From NCBI RefSeq assembly GCF_002007605.1, contig NZ_CP019799.1:2582001-2646000 (forward strand): 64,000 nt of DNA, in the 5' to 3' direction. The number at the start of each line of letters is the position of its first letter. Position 1 is the stretch's first letter. Origin of the DNA: Cellvibrio sp. PSBB023 (GTDB lineage Bacteria; Pseudomonadota; Gammaproteobacteria; Pseudomonadales; Cellvibrionaceae). Made by a program: the position numbers and the translations under genes. The notes under the pieces were generated by a model, which saw nothing but the letters and a program-made list of their open reading frames with translations, was not told where the DNA came from and did not search any database. Below, in pieces: positions 27,742-38,114 of this stretch.

Positions 27742-29295
27742 ATGAGCAAGAGCGTTCTGATTGTTGGCGGAGGAACCGCCGGTTGGATCTGCGCCGCCTA
27801 TATGGCGCGGATGCTGGCGGCGGACACTCCCGGCGGCGTAACGATTACGCTGGTCGAGTCTGACGAAATCGGTATCCTCGGCGTTGGCGAGGGTACCTTC
27901 CCGATTATCCGCAAGACCATGAGTCGCATCGGCCTCGATGAAAGCGAGCTGATTCGGGAGGCCGATGCCACCTTTAAACAAGGCATCAGGTTTAATAACT
28001 GGAAGAAAAATCCAGCCGATGATCCCCATGACACCTATTTCCATCCCTTCCAGGTCGCATCACAACATACCGACATGGACCTTCTACCCTATTGGCTGCT
28101 CGGTGTGGCCGGAGACGTACCCTGGGCCGAGGCCTGTACGGTACAGGAGCGGGTGGTGGACGCCAAACTGGCGCCCAAGCTGATTACCCACCCTAATTAC
28201 AATGCGCCGTTGAACTACGCCTATCACTTTGATGCGGGAAAACTGGCGCAAGTCGTATGCCGTCAGGCCATGGCGATGGGCGTGAAGCGGCTAATCGATA
28301 CCATCGACGATGTGAAGGTTGATGAAAATGGCATCGCCTCAGTGCAGGGGCGTAACCACGGTGAACTCAAGGCCGATCTGTACATCGATTGCACCGGGTT
28401 CCGCGCGCGGCTGATCGGCGAAGCGCTGGGCTCGGAATTTACCTCCTATAAAGATCAATTATTCTGTAACCGCGCTGTGGCTATGCAGGTGCCCTATGAT
28501 CGGCCCGATGCGCCAATTCCCTCCTGCACCTATACCTCCGCGCAAGACGCGGGCTGGATTTGGGATATCGGTCTGCATAATCGTCGCGGCGTCGGCTATG
28601 TCTATGCGTCCGATTACTGCAGTGACGATGAAGCACTGGCCACCTTGAAACGCTATATAGGCCCTGCTGCCGATAATCTTCAGCACCGGAAACTGGCCTT
28701 TGAAGCCGGGTTTCGCAAAACCCAATGGCACAAGAACTGTATCGGTGTTGGGCTATCGGTGGGTTTTATCGAGCCACTGGAAGCCACCGGCATCAGCTTT
28801 GCCGAGGTTGCCGCGCTTATGCTGTGCAATCTGTTTCCCTGGTCGGGCGATTACGAGCGTTCGGCCCAGCAGTTCAATCAGGCCATGACCAAACGCTTTG
28901 AACACGTGATCGACTTTATCAAGCTGCATTACTATTTGAGCGAGCGTACAGACACCGCGTTTTGGCGCGACAATCGCGCGCCCGCGTCGGCCTCCGATTA
29001 TCTGAAAGGCAAACTGGAGCAATGGCGCCACCGGCCGCCATCCTTTCTCGATATTGATGCCAGCCATGACATTTTTGATGAAAACAGTTGGCAGTACATC
29101 CTTTACGGTATGGGTTTCAAGACCGACATCAGCGCCCGTGCTGGCGCGCTGCGGTTTTATGACGACGCCAAGCGGGAGTTCGACAGCATTCGCCAGCAGA
29201 GCAACAAGGCGATGGCCGCGGTACCAAGCCACCGCGACCTGATCAATGAAGTGGTGGCAAGAGGGTTCCGTAACGCATCCGGCGGGCAGCGATGA
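27742..29295 (+). CDS. flavin-dependent (tryptophan-type) halogenase
   Basis: A FAD-binding protein of the tryptophan halogenase family (517 residues from this start). It has the nucleotide-binding GGGTAGW, GVGEGTFP, the conserved catalytic lysine (Lys79 in TFKQGIRF) and the EPLEATG segment (about residues 344-350) that carries the active-site Glu in PrnA. The hallmark WxWxIP reads WIWDIG (272-277), so its last position is altered. Start 27742 follows AGAGG; an ATG 36 bases upstream lacks a site. Members next to TonB receptors are common in cell-wall degraders and their true substrate is not tryptophan as far as known; function here is unresolved. Confidence 0.88.
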   Translation: MSKSVLIVGGGTAGWICAAYMARMLAADTPGGVTITLVESDEIGILGVGEGTFPIIRKTMSRIGLDESELIREADATFKQGIRFNNWKKNPADDPHDTYFHPFQVASQHTDMDLLPYWLLGVAGDVPWAEACTVQERVVDAKLAPKLITHPNYNAPLNYAYHFDAGKLAQVVCRQAMAMGVKRLIDTIDDVKVDENGIASVQGRNHGELKADLYIDCTGFRARLIGEALGSEFTSYKDQLFCNRAVAMQVPYDRPDAPIPSCTYTSAQDAGWIWDIGLHNRRGVGYVYASDYCSDDEALATLKRYIGPAADNLQHRKLAFEAGFRKTQWHKNCIGVGLSVGFIEPLEATGISFAEVAALMLCNLFPWSGDYERSAQQFNQAMTKRFEHVIDFIKLHYYLSERTDTAFWRDNRAPASASDYLKGKLEQWRHRPPSFLDIDASHDIFDENSWQYILYGMGFKTDISARAGALRFYDDAKREFDSIRQQSNKAMAAVPSHRDLINEVVARGFRNASGGQR

Positions 29296-29450
29296 AGCCG
29301 GTGAACAATGTCGTCATTGTGGGCGGAGGCACCTCCGGCTGGATGCAGCATTTAAAAATTGCCATCGCCAAAACAGCTGCCGCCCTGCCGCGCCATGAGG
29401 ATTACCTCAAACGTCATTGCGCCGCACACAACAGGGAAGGCGCAATCTAA
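29292..29450 (+). pseudogene. internally deleted remnant of a second flavin-dependent halogenase
   Basis: A 52-codon frame opens with ATGA overlapping the previous stop. Its first 18 residues are a halogenase N-terminus (VVIVGGGTSGWM). The remainder (IAIAKTAAALPRHEDYLKRH) aligns with the extreme C-terminus of the family, for example VIEKSVDYMPTHAEFIAEHC in the halogenase at 32871-34385. About 450 codons between are missing without loss of frame. The most likely history is a tandem halogenase pair whose second gene lost its middle by internal deletion. It is too short to bind FAD. Confidence 0.75.
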
Positions 29451-29486
29451 CACTGCCGGACACTATGTCGCCTCTCGCTCTTCAGC

Positions 29487-29527
29487 ACCAAAAGAAAGGG
29501 GGCACATGTGCCCCCCTTTCTTTTGGT
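29487..29527. terminator. long bidirectional hairpin between the two convergent loci
   Basis: ACCAAAAGAAAGGGGGCAC and GTGCCCCCCTTTCTTTTGGT pair over 19 bases with one bulged base and a 2-base centre. It sits between the halogenase remnant (plus) and the PL11 gene (minus, ends 29537), so it can end both transcripts. Confidence 0.85.
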
Positions 29528-29536
29528 ATGCACCTA

Positions 29537-31876
29537 TCAGTTACACACAGCCCCACTGATCACCGGAGTTTCTGTACTGCCGGAGTAAGTGCCCTGGAAA
29601 CCAAATTCGACAGTTTGCCCCGGCTGAATCGCCGCATTCCACCCCAAGTTAGTGGCGCTGTAGGGATTGTTGCCGCTGACAGTGGCATTCCAGCTATTGC
29701 TAATGCGGGTATTCCCACTGTAAGTCCAACTGACATTCCACCCGTTAATTACATTGCTGCCACGATTGGTGATGCGGATCGCGCCGGTAAAACCGGAGCC
29801 CCAGTTGTTGGTAATCGCATAGCTGCAAGCGCCGCCACTGGCTAAGGATGAGCTGGATGCGGCGCTGCTCGCCACTGAACTGAAAGAAGATGACAGACTG
29901 GAGGGCGCCACAGACGAGCGAGAGCTGCTTGATGTGCTGCTGGCTATACCACCATTGGGGTTAGTGCCCACAAAATAAATATCTGGCGCTGCCGGCGTGG
30001 CCATACCATCACCCAGGAAAAAGCTCGGGTGCGGGGGTTGGTTGTAAGCCACGTTTTGCCAGGCGATAGCCGTGCGGTACTGGGTATCGTGCATTAACGT
30101 GCGTAGCTTGTGGCTGGTCACTGCCGTGGTGGTGAAAATCAACAATTGACTGTTGTTCTCATGGCGCCAGATCACTTCTTCACGCCAGTCGCCAAACAAG
30201 TCAGCCGATAGCCCCGGCGTTGCCTTGGTACCGTTGTTGGAGGCAGCACCGTAGTTGTAGGCCGTGAGCAGGCGCGAGCTGGTGTTATTGCTGTAGTTCC
30301 ACTTATCAATCATGGTGTTGTTCAACTGCTCGCGCAGCAGGTCAGCATCCCACCAAACGCCAAAATTGATACTCGCCGGTTTGCTGCTGGTGATCTGCTG
30401 CCCGGTAGCGGAATAAAGGCCGCCAGTGGAAGCCCAACTTTCGTTGCCGGGATAACGTGGATCGACATCCATAGTCACTCCGCGACCGATATCACCACCA
30501 CCCTGTACACTCCAGACAATAGCCCCAGTGCGCGCATCGTGCATTTCAATGCCATGCTGACCATAGCTGGCCGGGGACTCATGCACCATAAACACTTCCA
30601 GCCCCGGCCGGTTAGGGTTGAAATCCCCTAGGTGCAAGGCATCGCCATGCCCAAGGCCAGTGGAATAGAGCAAGGTGCCGTTATCGTTGATGGTGGCAGC
30701 GCCATAGACAATTTCATCGCGGCCATCCTGATCTACATCGCCAATGGTCAATGAGTGGGCGCCCTGACCTGCCGCGGCGCTGTTGCCGCTGTTATTACTA
30801 TCAAAGGTCCAGCGCCTGCTGAGACTGCCATTGCGCCAATCCCAGGCAACCACCACTGCACGGGTGTAATAGCCACGGGCCATGATCAGGCTGGGGCGCT
30901 GACCATCAAGATAAGCAACACCAGCAAGGAAGCGATCCACCCGGTTGCCATAGTTATCACCCCAACTGCTGACGGTACCGCGCGCCGGCACATAGTCAGT
31001 ACTTGCCATGGCAACTCCGGTCTGACCGTTGAAGATGGTCAGGTATTCCGCCCCCGAAAGCACATAGCCACTGGCGTTGCGGTAATCCGTATTGGCATTG
31101 CTGCCACCCAACACATTACCCGCCGCATCACGCGTACCGGGAGCCGTTTTCATCGCCACCTCGGCCTTCCCGTCGCCGTCCAGGTCGTAGACGATAAATT
31201 GCGTGTAGTGGGCACCAGCGCGGATATTGCGCCCAAGGTCAATGCGCCACAGTTGGCTACCGTTGAGGCGATAGGCATCGACATACACATTGCCGGTATA
31301 ACCGCTCTGGGAATTATCCTTGGCGTTGGACGGCTCCCACTTCACGATAATCTCATACTGGCCGTCGCCATCCAGATCGCCGACACTCAGGTCATTGGGT
31401 GAGTATGTATAGGCTTCGCCAGCGGGCGTAGTTCCACCTGCCGGACGATTGAGGTTAACCAGCCAGTAGGGGTTACTCCAAGTGGCTTTTGCCGCGTTGG
31501 CCGCCAGCTCTACCCCATTTACCACCGGGCGAACGCTATAGGCCGCGCTGGTAGTGCCACTGGCATCGAAGTAATTGGTGGAATTGCTGATCGGGCTGGC
31601 GGTAATACGGGTGTTATTGCGATACACATGGAAACCGATATTGGCCGGATCATCGCCCAGCATACGCCAGCCGATATAAATCCCCGTGCCTGACGGCAGG
31701 GCGACGACCCCGCGATCCAGATACTCCGCCTGACGTGCGGCAAATACCGGTGATGCCAGCAATAGGCTACAACCCAGTATCAGGACTTGTCGGCATAAGC
31801 GATGAAATGGAGGAAGGGTTTTCAGGCGCCAGAACAGCGGTAGTAATGATTCTTTTCCTTGCGATATTGTCTTCAT
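29537..31876 (-). CDS. rgl11A: PL11 rhamnogalacturonan lyase with C-terminal CBM2
   Basis: This enzyme cleaves the rhamnogalacturonan-I backbone of pectin by beta-elimination. From the start at 31876 it has about 779 residues: signal peptide (ends SPVFAARQ), a PL11 beta-propeller catalytic domain ([16 protein letters not shown] through about residue 620) with calcium-binding-type DLDGDGQYE and DLDGDGKAE repeats, a serine-rich linker, and a CBM2 module (last 100 residues, [17 protein letters not shown]), which usually binds cellulose and would anchor the enzyme to plant wall. Only a weak GAG precedes this ATG; an ATG at 31939 would add 21 non-signal-like residues. The symbol follows the Cellvibrio japonicus naming. 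Confidence 0.93.
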   Translation of the reverse strand: MKTISQGKESLLPLFWRLKTLPPFHRLCRQVLILGCSLLLASPVFAARQAEYLDRGVVALPSGTGIYIGWRMLGDDPANIGFHVYRNNTRITASPISNSTNYFDASGTTSAAYSVRPVVNGVELAANAAKATWSNPYWLVNLNRPAGGTTPAGEAYTYSPNDLSVGDLDGDGQYEIIVKWEPSNAKDNSQSGYTGNVYVDAYRLNGSQLWRIDLGRNIRAGAHYTQFIVYDLDGDGKAEVAMKTAPGTRDAAGNVLGGSNANTDYRNASGYVLSGAEYLTIFNGQTGVAMASTDYVPARGTVSSWGDNYGNRVDRFLAGVAYLDGQRPSLIMARGYYTRAVVVAWDWRNGSLSRRWTFDSNNSGNSAAAGQGAHSLTIGDVDQDGRDEIVYGAATINDNGTLLYSTGLGHGDALHLGDFNPNRPGLEVFMVHESPASYGQHGIEMHDARTGAIVWSVQGGGDIGRGVTMDVDPRYPGNESWASTGGLYSATGQQITSSKPASINFGVWWDADLLREQLNNTMIDKWNYSNNTSSRLLTAYNYGAASNNGTKATPGLSADLFGDWREEVIWRHENNSQLLIFTTTAVTSHKLRTLMHDTQYRTAIAWQNVAYNQPPHPSFFLGDGMATPAAPDIYFVGTNPNGGIASSTSSSSRSSVAPSSLSSSFSSVASSAASSSSLASGGACSYAITNNWGSGFTGAIRITNRGSNVINGWNVSWTYSGNTRISNSWNATVSGNNPYSATNLGWNAAIQPGQTVEFGFQGTYSGSTETPVISGAVCN

Positions 31877-32171
31877 GGCAGTGATCTCGTTATTGGGTTT
31901 ATTCGAGGATGCTCGCTTTACTGCACAAAAAAAGCGCAATACAGGGTATATAAGTCAGATTTATCTGCAAGGACGAAGGAGGGTGTTCTGCGGGAGACTA
32001 CGCAAGGAAAATGATGGGGGTTTCACTATTTGCAAAAATCTTTTTCTGGGCTGTCGCTTCAAATTTCATGATTCATCTGAGCGATAATTTTTATGTAGCC
32101 TCCTGGATAACGCAGTCTTTAATCTTAAAACGTCTATTGCAGGATAGGATCGATTAAACCGTGAGAAATAC
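31877..32171. other. intergenic region upstream of the PL11 gene
   Basis: These 295 bases between the PL11 start and the DUF6445 stop should hold the lyase promoter. I see no strong terminator, palindrome or copy of the 14-bp motif and no supportable small gene. Confidence 0.5.
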
Positions 32172-32858
32172 CTATGTGCCAATAAACGTATTAATCGTCA
32201 ATCGTCCCTTGCGTGGATTAGCATCAAATAAAAAATCGGGCGCGATATTGCCAGAGTGCAAGCTTGTGCAACGATAAATAATCATGCGATTAAAAACAGC
32301 CTCGTAAGAGGCTATTTGCTCAAACAAATGATTACTGCCATTCATATACGCTTGCCGATAAGGCGCACTATTGATGCCATCTGTTAATTTTTCTGTGTAA
32401 GTAGCTGAGCGGTTGTGGTCGACATACTCAAATCCGGTATCTCTGTGACGATAAAACGACGTACCACCATGCTCGCGACCACACAAATAATGCACAGCAG
32501 CCAATTCAGTGGTAATCAATGAGTCATAATGCGGCAAACATTGCATCAGGCTTAATTGATCAGGCGGTGTTATTACCATGGAGTAATCAGAAAAAACTCT
32601 CCTCACCATCGAATCATTGATTGAAAAGGTGGTGTAGATTATATCCTTTAGATTGTGATAAATCGTTTGCAGGTATACCTCTGGTGCAGGAGAGCGCACG
32701 CCGGGATAAAAAGCATCGGCACGCTTAAATTGCGCATGGGCCGCGCAAAACTCAACTGCAACCAACGGTTCACTTAAGAAGTTATCGATAACCAATACTG
32801 GCTGCCGCTCATCACCAACCCAATCAACCCTATATATAAAATCAGGATGTAACTGCAT
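32172..32858 (-). CDS. DUF6445 family protein, Fe(II)/2-oxoglutarate oxygenase-like pattern
   Basis: A 228-residue cytoplasmic-looking protein of a family found beside halogenases and TonB receptors. I see an HxD...H...RxT arrangement (LPHYDSL, TSLHSGNI, KGRLTINTF) like the iron- and 2-oxoglutarate-binding triad of double-stranded beta-helix oxygenases. There is also a conserved GGTSFYRHRDTGFE segment. It starts 12 bp after the halogenase stop, so the two are co-translated. No activity is established for the family; the oxygenase reading is inference from the motif pattern. Confidence 0.75.
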   Translation of the reverse strand: MQLHPDFIYRVDWVGDERQPVLVIDNFLSEPLVAVEFCAAHAQFKRADAFYPGVRSPAPEVYLQTIYHNLKDIIYTTFSINDSMVRRVFSDYSMVITPPDQLSLMQCLPHYDSLITTELAAVHYLCGREHGGTSFYRHRDTGFEYVDHNRSATYTEKLTDGINSAPYRQAYMNGSNHLFEQIASYEAVFNRMIIYRCTSLHSGNIAPDFLFDANPRKGRLTINTFIGT

Positions 32859-32870
32859 ACTAAACGCTCG

Positions 32871-34385
32871 TTAATAAATTTTTATTGCTTTGCAATGCTC
32901 AGCAATAAACTCTGCATGAGTGGGCATGTAATCGACGGATTTTTCAATCACACCTCTAATCCCCTCCAGACGCTTGGCAATTTCATCGTTAGACATTCGA
33001 TCAACCAAGGGGTGATAAGCGTGCGGATGTATACCTTGACCGTGCATCACTTCAAACCAACTTAACTCGTTAAACATTTCAGTGTTATTGCGATAAATGC
33101 GGCCATTCTTTTTGAATTGCTCGATTTTTTGCGTTAAGTCTTCGGGGATGCTCATGGTTCGGCAGTAATTCCAAAAATCGGAATCATTTCGCTCAGTGGC
33201 GTGATAGTGCAAAATTAAAAAGTCGCGAATTTTTTCAACTTCAAAACTCGCCTGACGATTAAATTCGTCAATATCCTCTTGATCGAAGGACTTGTTAGGG
33301 AAGAAACTCATAAGACGGGCAATGGTTGATTGCACCAGATGCAGACTCGTGGATTCCAGCGGTTCCATGAAGCCACTCGCCAAACCTATCGCCACACAAT
33401 TTTTGTTCCACACTTTTTTGCGCTTGCCAGTGACGAATTTGAGCAGGCGCGGCTCAGCCAAGGGTTTTCCATCGAGATTATTTAATAGTATGGAACAGGC
33501 TTCATCCTCGCTCATAAACCTGCTGGAAAAAACGTGTCCATTCCCGACGCGGTGTTGCAGAGGAATTCGCCACTGCCATCCCGCCGAATGCGCCGTAGAA
33601 CGAGTGTATGGCGTTGGCTCTCCCACACTTTCGCAGGGAACCGCCCAAGCGCGGTCACAGGGCAACCAGTGGGCCCAATCCTCATATCCCGTATTTAATG
33701 CCTGCTCGATTAACAAGCCGCGAAAGCCGGAGCAGTCGATAAAAAAATCTGCTTCAACTCGTTCGCCCGACGCTAATTGCACTGATTCAATAAACCCGTC
33801 ACTCGCACGTAAAATCGTATCTACAATCTTACCTTCTGTACGTAGAACACCGCGCGCCTCGGAATATTCACGCAAAAAACGCGCATACAATCCCGCATCA
33901 AAATGAAACGCATAAGCGATATTGGATAAGGGTGAATTACCCGCATCGATTGGTCGCATAAATTTTCCGCGATCAGATGCAAGACCACCGATGGTATAAT
34001 TGTCCAACTCTTCAGCCTTACCCTGGGCCCGCATTTTCAGCCAGTAGTGATAGAACTGAACTCCCTCCATGTCCTTGCCCACTTCACCAAATGCATGAAT
34101 GTATTTGTGTCCAATTTTTTTCCAGTTAACAAATTGAATCCCCAGTTTGAATGTACCTTGGGTTTTGCGGACAAATTCATTTTCATCCAAATCCAGCAAT
34201 TTATTAAATAACTGAATTTGCGGAATAGTCGCTTCGCCAACACCAACAGTCCCGATATCTTCGGACTCAATGAGTCGTATTTGGCAGTAGTCAGGTTTAA
34301 TTAATTTGGACAGCGCTGCCGCTGTCATCCAACCCGCAGTTCCACCACCCACAATGGCGATGCGCCTTATATTATTATCGTGCAT
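32871..34385 (-). CDS. flavin-dependent (tryptophan-type) halogenase, second copy
   Basis: A 504-residue FAD-dependent halogenase family member with GGGTAGWM, GVGEATIP, catalytic Lys80 (GTFKLGIQF), the canonical WxWxIP as WQWRIP, and the EPLEST segment carrying the active-site Glu. All halogenase hallmarks are therefore intact, unlike the xylan-locus copy. GGGGG lies six bases before the ATG. It is separated from the upstream TonB receptor gene by a terminator hairpin and followed 12 bp later by the DUF6445 gene. The substrate is unknown; an indole-like or aromatic compound is the family expectation. Confidence 0.9.
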   Translation of the reverse strand: MHDNNIRRIAIVGGGTAGWMTAAALSKLIKPDYCQIRLIESEDIGTVGVGEATIPQIQLFNKLLDLDENEFVRKTQGTFKLGIQFVNWKKIGHKYIHAFGEVGKDMEGVQFYHYWLKMRAQGKAEELDNYTIGGLASDRGKFMRPIDAGNSPLSNIAYAFHFDAGLYARFLREYSEARGVLRTEGKIVDTILRASDGFIESVQLASGERVEADFFIDCSGFRGLLIEQALNTGYEDWAHWLPCDRAWAVPCESVGEPTPYTRSTAHSAGWQWRIPLQHRVGNGHVFSSRFMSEDEACSILLNNLDGKPLAEPRLLKFVTGKRKKVWNKNCVAIGLASGFMEPLESTSLHLVQSTIARLMSFFPNKSFDQEDIDEFNRQASFEVEKIRDFLILHYHATERNDSDFWNYCRTMSIPEDLTQKIEQFKKNGRIYRNNTEMFNELSWFEVMHGQGIHPHAYHPLVDRMSNDEIAKRLEGIRGVIEKSVDYMPTHAEFIAEHCKAIKIY

Positions 34386-34522
34386 TGTAGACCCCCAATT
34401 TCGTTACCAACTTAACCAAAAAAATTTACATGCTGATCGCAATATAAAAACGATGATGCATGAATTTTCCACGTTGGATTAGTTTCAGTTATCGTTATTT
34501 TTAACCTGACCATTATGCGGGA

Positions 34523-34560
34523 CCAAAAAAAAGGCACAACCCCATTGTGGTTGCGCCTTC
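34523..34560 (-). terminator. terminator after the second TBDR gene
   Basis: On the minus strand AAGGCGCAACC pairs with GGTTGTGCCTT (one G-U pair), followed by T8. It separates the receptor from the halogenase and DUF6445 genes. Confidence 0.85.
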
Positions 34561-34582
34561 TTTAGCCTTAGCCCCGGAGGAT

Positions 34583-37500
34583 TTAGAACACAGCTTTCAC
34601 TGTCAGAGCTACACGGCGGTCATTGACGAACCAGGAACGGCCCGTCTGACGACCTTCTCCGTCCAGCATCATCAAGGTTTCAGTCTGGGTATTCGCCAGG
34701 TTGGTACCTTGCAAGCCGATGGAGATTTCATCAGTCAACTTATAGGTGATAGCACCATCCAGGAAGCCCGAGGCACTATTCCAGATCGGCTGACCACTGA
34801 TCACATCACGTGTAGTGAGAAGATACTCGGAGCGCCAGTTGTAGGCCAAGCGTGCCGACCAGTCGTTCTTCTCGTACATGAACACCAGGTTAGCAGTGTG
34901 CTCTGATTGACCACGTAGAGGCAGCCCTTCCAACGCGGCAGGATCAAAAGGCTCCAAGCCGGGCTGGGGCGTTGTGTCTACATCAGGCTCCGCTTCAGTG
35001 GCAGTTTCGCTAGAAGAGAAGTTTGGAATACCTTCTGAGTCAACAAAGGTGTAGTTCGCCTGAATACCAAAACCGTCGAATGGCTCTGGGAGCATATCGA
35101 AGAATTGTTGGTAAGCCAGTTCGATACCCTGCAACTTGCCTTCCTTCCCATTACGCGTGGTGGTGAAGTCGACAGTCTGGGTGATACCGGTGTCAGGATT
35201 GGTGAAGGTTCTCGGCAGCGCGCCTTCAATAAAGAAGTTCTTCAGATCTTTATGGAAAATAGTCGCCGTGAAAGAACCAACAGGGGCGAAATACCACTCC
35301 AAAGAGGCGTCCCACTGGGTAGACTCCATAGGTTTCAACGCAGGATTACCACCATTGCCGGTCCATACCGCTGGACTTACCGACACTATGTCTACACCAG
35401 AGTCGACCGGACCAGGCAATGCCGGAGCATTCGGATCTGGAACCACCCGCGTCACATTCAAGTCGCGCGCGCCAAGAACTGCCTGGTTGCGAACTTCTGA
35501 CATATCAGGAAGAGCGATCGCCTTGGATACTGCAAAGCGTCCAATCAGATCATCCGTCAGCTCCACCTTCAAGTTGAAACTTGGCAACACACCATCCCAC
35601 TCAGAGCTCGACTCTAACTCACCCTCATCGTAGTCATTACCAAACGCCTTTTCATCTGGCGTTAACCAGTTGTTAGCATCGCGAGAGTAAGAGACTAGAT
35701 TATTAACTTGCTTCAACCATGCATCTTCCGATTCAAACAGGCCCGGATCGAAAGGCCCAACTTGATCCTCAGCCCACTTACGGATAGCCCCACTGTCAGT
35801 CAAGTCAGTAGGCGCGCCAGCAGGAATGGCTTGGCCAATCATATCTGGGAATTGAACCGAACCTATGGCATCGCGATTCAACCTGACGTAACGCAAGCCG
35901 ACATTACCGTTGAAGCGGAAGGCACCTTCATCCGAGCCGAAATCGAAACGAACGTATGCAGCCTCGTTAGTCTCAGTGGTGTCATAGACTTCGGCCGGAA
36001 CGAAGTAGGTTCCCGGAATAACATCAGGGCGAGTTTGGTAGGGTTCCCAAATACCCTCACCATTGGGGTTGTTCTGAGGTAATTGACGACCCGCAATCAC
36101 ATCCTTCAAGAGACTCTCAGTGGGGAAGATAAAACCATCGCCAGGAATCGATACAACGCCACCGCGGTGGAAGTCAGACCAATCAATATACTGGAACTCG
36201 TTATAAATGCTCTCATCCAACTCGGACAACCACAGAGCACCCTCGCCGCCGCCTGGCGCCCATTCTGCACCGAGGCTGCCCCAGTTATAGGAAGTATTAC
36301 GCACCACCTGGTTACGTTCGGCGTAGCGAACCCCAGCCTTGACCCCGGTCAAGAGTCCGCCATTCTCAATGAGATGGGTCACATCGAAACGTCCAGCACG
36401 GGATTCACCCTCTGAACGCTCATAGTGATCCATGGCAGAGCGCAGCCAGTAGGAATCGCGATCCTGGAAGTAGTTGGAATCGCCCGCCGGGTCATTAGAG
36501 AACCCAGGGAAGTCGGTCGCATACCACTCAGGGTTGGCATCACGGCGCCCATCCCAAGGTTCTACGATCGTTAGGCTGGGTGTACTGCCGCGCAAATCCA
36601 GGATTTGCAATGCATGGATCCCAAGTGCGACCTGCAAGTCATCATCCGATGTGGTTGCGTCGACAAACTGCAAGTCACCTTCAAACTCCCACGCATCGTT
36701 TGGTGTCCATTTCACATTAAAGCTAAGGTCTTCAACGATGGTGCGCGTATCTTTGAAGCGGGTATCGGTCTGATACTTCTGTCCGAAATAGTCATTGGTA
36801 GTGACATAACCGTCAGGAGCCGTGTCACCCAACCCCCATGCTGAGTCCCAAGCAGTCGGCACACGGCCTTCACCACCACGCCAGCCACCACCATCAGTGA
36901 TGTAACCCGCTTCAAAAATACTGTCACCGTTGAAGGCGAACTCGGTACCGGGATAAGGGCGCGCACGGCGGTTCTCGCTGACTACACCTTCGTCATTCTC
37001 CTCACCGTAGCCACCTTGATACTTAACGGCATTTTCTTTCCAGCTCAAGCGGGCATCTGAGCGCAAGAACTCAGCGGTAGCTTGTAAGGTGTCATCCGGG
37101 CTGGCCCACTGCAACGAAGCACCAAACCCACGGCGGATACGCTCATCTTCTTTGGTGAAGAAGTTGGAGCCGTTGGTCATCCACACCTGGCCATCACTCA
37201 TAGCCGCGCTAGCTGGAGCCCCCAAGGTATCGGCCCGATACTTCACAAAAGCATCACTCTGGATACCATGTGAGGTACCAACCAGCTCGGAATATGAGGC
37301 GTTAATGAGGAAGCCGAACTCACCGGCAGTTTCAGTATCCCAGCGATTACTGTAGAGACCTGAGACAGTCGGGGAGCTCTCTTCAGCCATATCACCGTAA
37401 GAGACATCACCGGTAAAGGCGATCATCTGGCCATCCCGATCAAAGGGTTTGCGGGTTCTCAAACTGACGGTACCACCAATACCACCCTCAATCATGTCGG

Positions 37501-37981
37501 CGGATTGGTTTTTATACAGGTCTACACCGCCCATCAATTCTGGTGGCACGTCCTGAAAGTTCAGGCCACGACCAGAGTTGGCAGTAAAAGAGTCACGACC
37601 GTTAAATTCGCTTCGGGTCGCGCTCATACCACGGATAACGGCACCACTACCCTCCACACCAAAGTGGTCAGGATCATCAGGTGCCTGAAAACGCTCAATA
37701 GACACGCCAGGCATCCGCTGCATAGCTTCCAATACACTGCGGTCCGGTAGGGAGCCAATATCTTCTGCAGAAATCGCATCCACAAAGGTATTCGCATTAC
37801 GCTTGATGTCTTGGGCGTTCTCAAGATTTTGGCGTACGCCACTAACTACGACTTCCTCTACTGACTGATCTTGTTCAGACGTATTCTGCGCAAAAGAGGG
37901 AGAGCTTATTGCCATGACGCACATGGCGAGTATCGATTTCTTGAAGGTGATAGTTTTCTTGGCGTTGTCTGGATAGACCAT
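34583..37981 (-). CDS. TonB-dependent outer-membrane receptor, large
   Basis: A 1132-residue receptor. It has a signal peptide (ends SSPSFAQ), a TonB-box-like stretch (VEEVVVSGVRQNLE), a plug domain (about 50-190 with MPGVSIERF, AVIRGMSATRSEFNGRD and IEGGIGGTVSLRTR) and a barrel ending in Phe (ALTVKAVF). Its plug is of the same class as the receptor at 24533, but the barrel carries long extra loops. It follows the CBM15-like lipoprotein gene by 133 bp on the same strand, the arrangement expected for a receptor with a surface glycan-capture partner. The ligand is unknown; the nearby PL11 lyase suggests a pectic or hemicellulosic oligosaccharide. Confidence 0.92.
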   Translation of the reverse strand: MVYPDNAKKTITFKKSILAMCVMAISSPSFAQNTSEQDQSVEEVVVSGVRQNLENAQDIKRNANTFVDAISAEDIGSLPDRSVLEAMQRMPGVSIERFQAPDDPDHFGVEGSGAVIRGMSATRSEFNGRDSFTANSGRGLNFQDVPPELMGGVDLYKNQSADMIEGGIGGTVSLRTRKPFDRDGQMIAFTGDVSYGDMAEESSPTVSGLYSNRWDTETAGEFGFLINASYSELVGTSHGIQSDAFVKYRADTLGAPASAAMSDGQVWMTNGSNFFTKEDERIRRGFGASLQWASPDDTLQATAEFLRSDARLSWKENAVKYQGGYGEENDEGVVSENRRARPYPGTEFAFNGDSIFEAGYITDGGGWRGGEGRVPTAWDSAWGLGDTAPDGYVTTNDYFGQKYQTDTRFKDTRTIVEDLSFNVKWTPNDAWEFEGDLQFVDATTSDDDLQVALGIHALQILDLRGSTPSLTIVEPWDGRRDANPEWYATDFPGFSNDPAGDSNYFQDRDSYWLRSAMDHYERSEGESRAGRFDVTHLIENGGLLTGVKAGVRYAERNQVVRNTSYNWGSLGAEWAPGGGEGALWLSELDESIYNEFQYIDWSDFHRGGVVSIPGDGFIFPTESLLKDVIAGRQLPQNNPNGEGIWEPYQTRPDVIPGTYFVPAEVYDTTETNEAAYVRFDFGSDEGAFRFNGNVGLRYVRLNRDAIGSVQFPDMIGQAIPAGAPTDLTDSGAIRKWAEDQVGPFDPGLFESEDAWLKQVNNLVSYSRDANNWLTPDEKAFGNDYDEGELESSSEWDGVLPSFNLKVELTDDLIGRFAVSKAIALPDMSEVRNQAVLGARDLNVTRVVPDPNAPALPGPVDSGVDIVSVSPAVWTGNGGNPALKPMESTQWDASLEWYFAPVGSFTATIFHKDLKNFFIEGALPRTFTNPDTGITQTVDFTTTRNGKEGKLQGIELAYQQFFDMLPEPFDGFGIQANYTFVDSEGIPNFSSSETATEAEPDVDTTPQPGLEPFDPAALEGLPLRGQSEHTANLVFMYEKNDWSARLAYNWRSEYLLTTRDVISGQPIWNSASGFLDGAITYKLTDEISIGLQGTNLANTQTETLMMLDGEGRQTGRSWFVNDRRVALTVKAVF

Positions 37982-38114
37982 AGCGCTTTACCCCGTTGTT
38001 ATTATGTGACGTTGTTATTATCTACACAGCATCGATTGGCGATGCTTCGCATATGTAATGCCTTGCATCGCCGCTCAACGCTCACTATTTGTTTTTGTTA
38101 CGACCTTGCACGGA

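Noticed and set aside
30755..31402. 215-residue open frame on the plus strand
   Set aside because: It is antisense to the PL11 catalytic domain and shows no domain or ribosome binding site.
33292..33906. 204-residue open frame on the plus strand
   Set aside because: It is antisense to the second halogenase, whose catalytic residues are intact.
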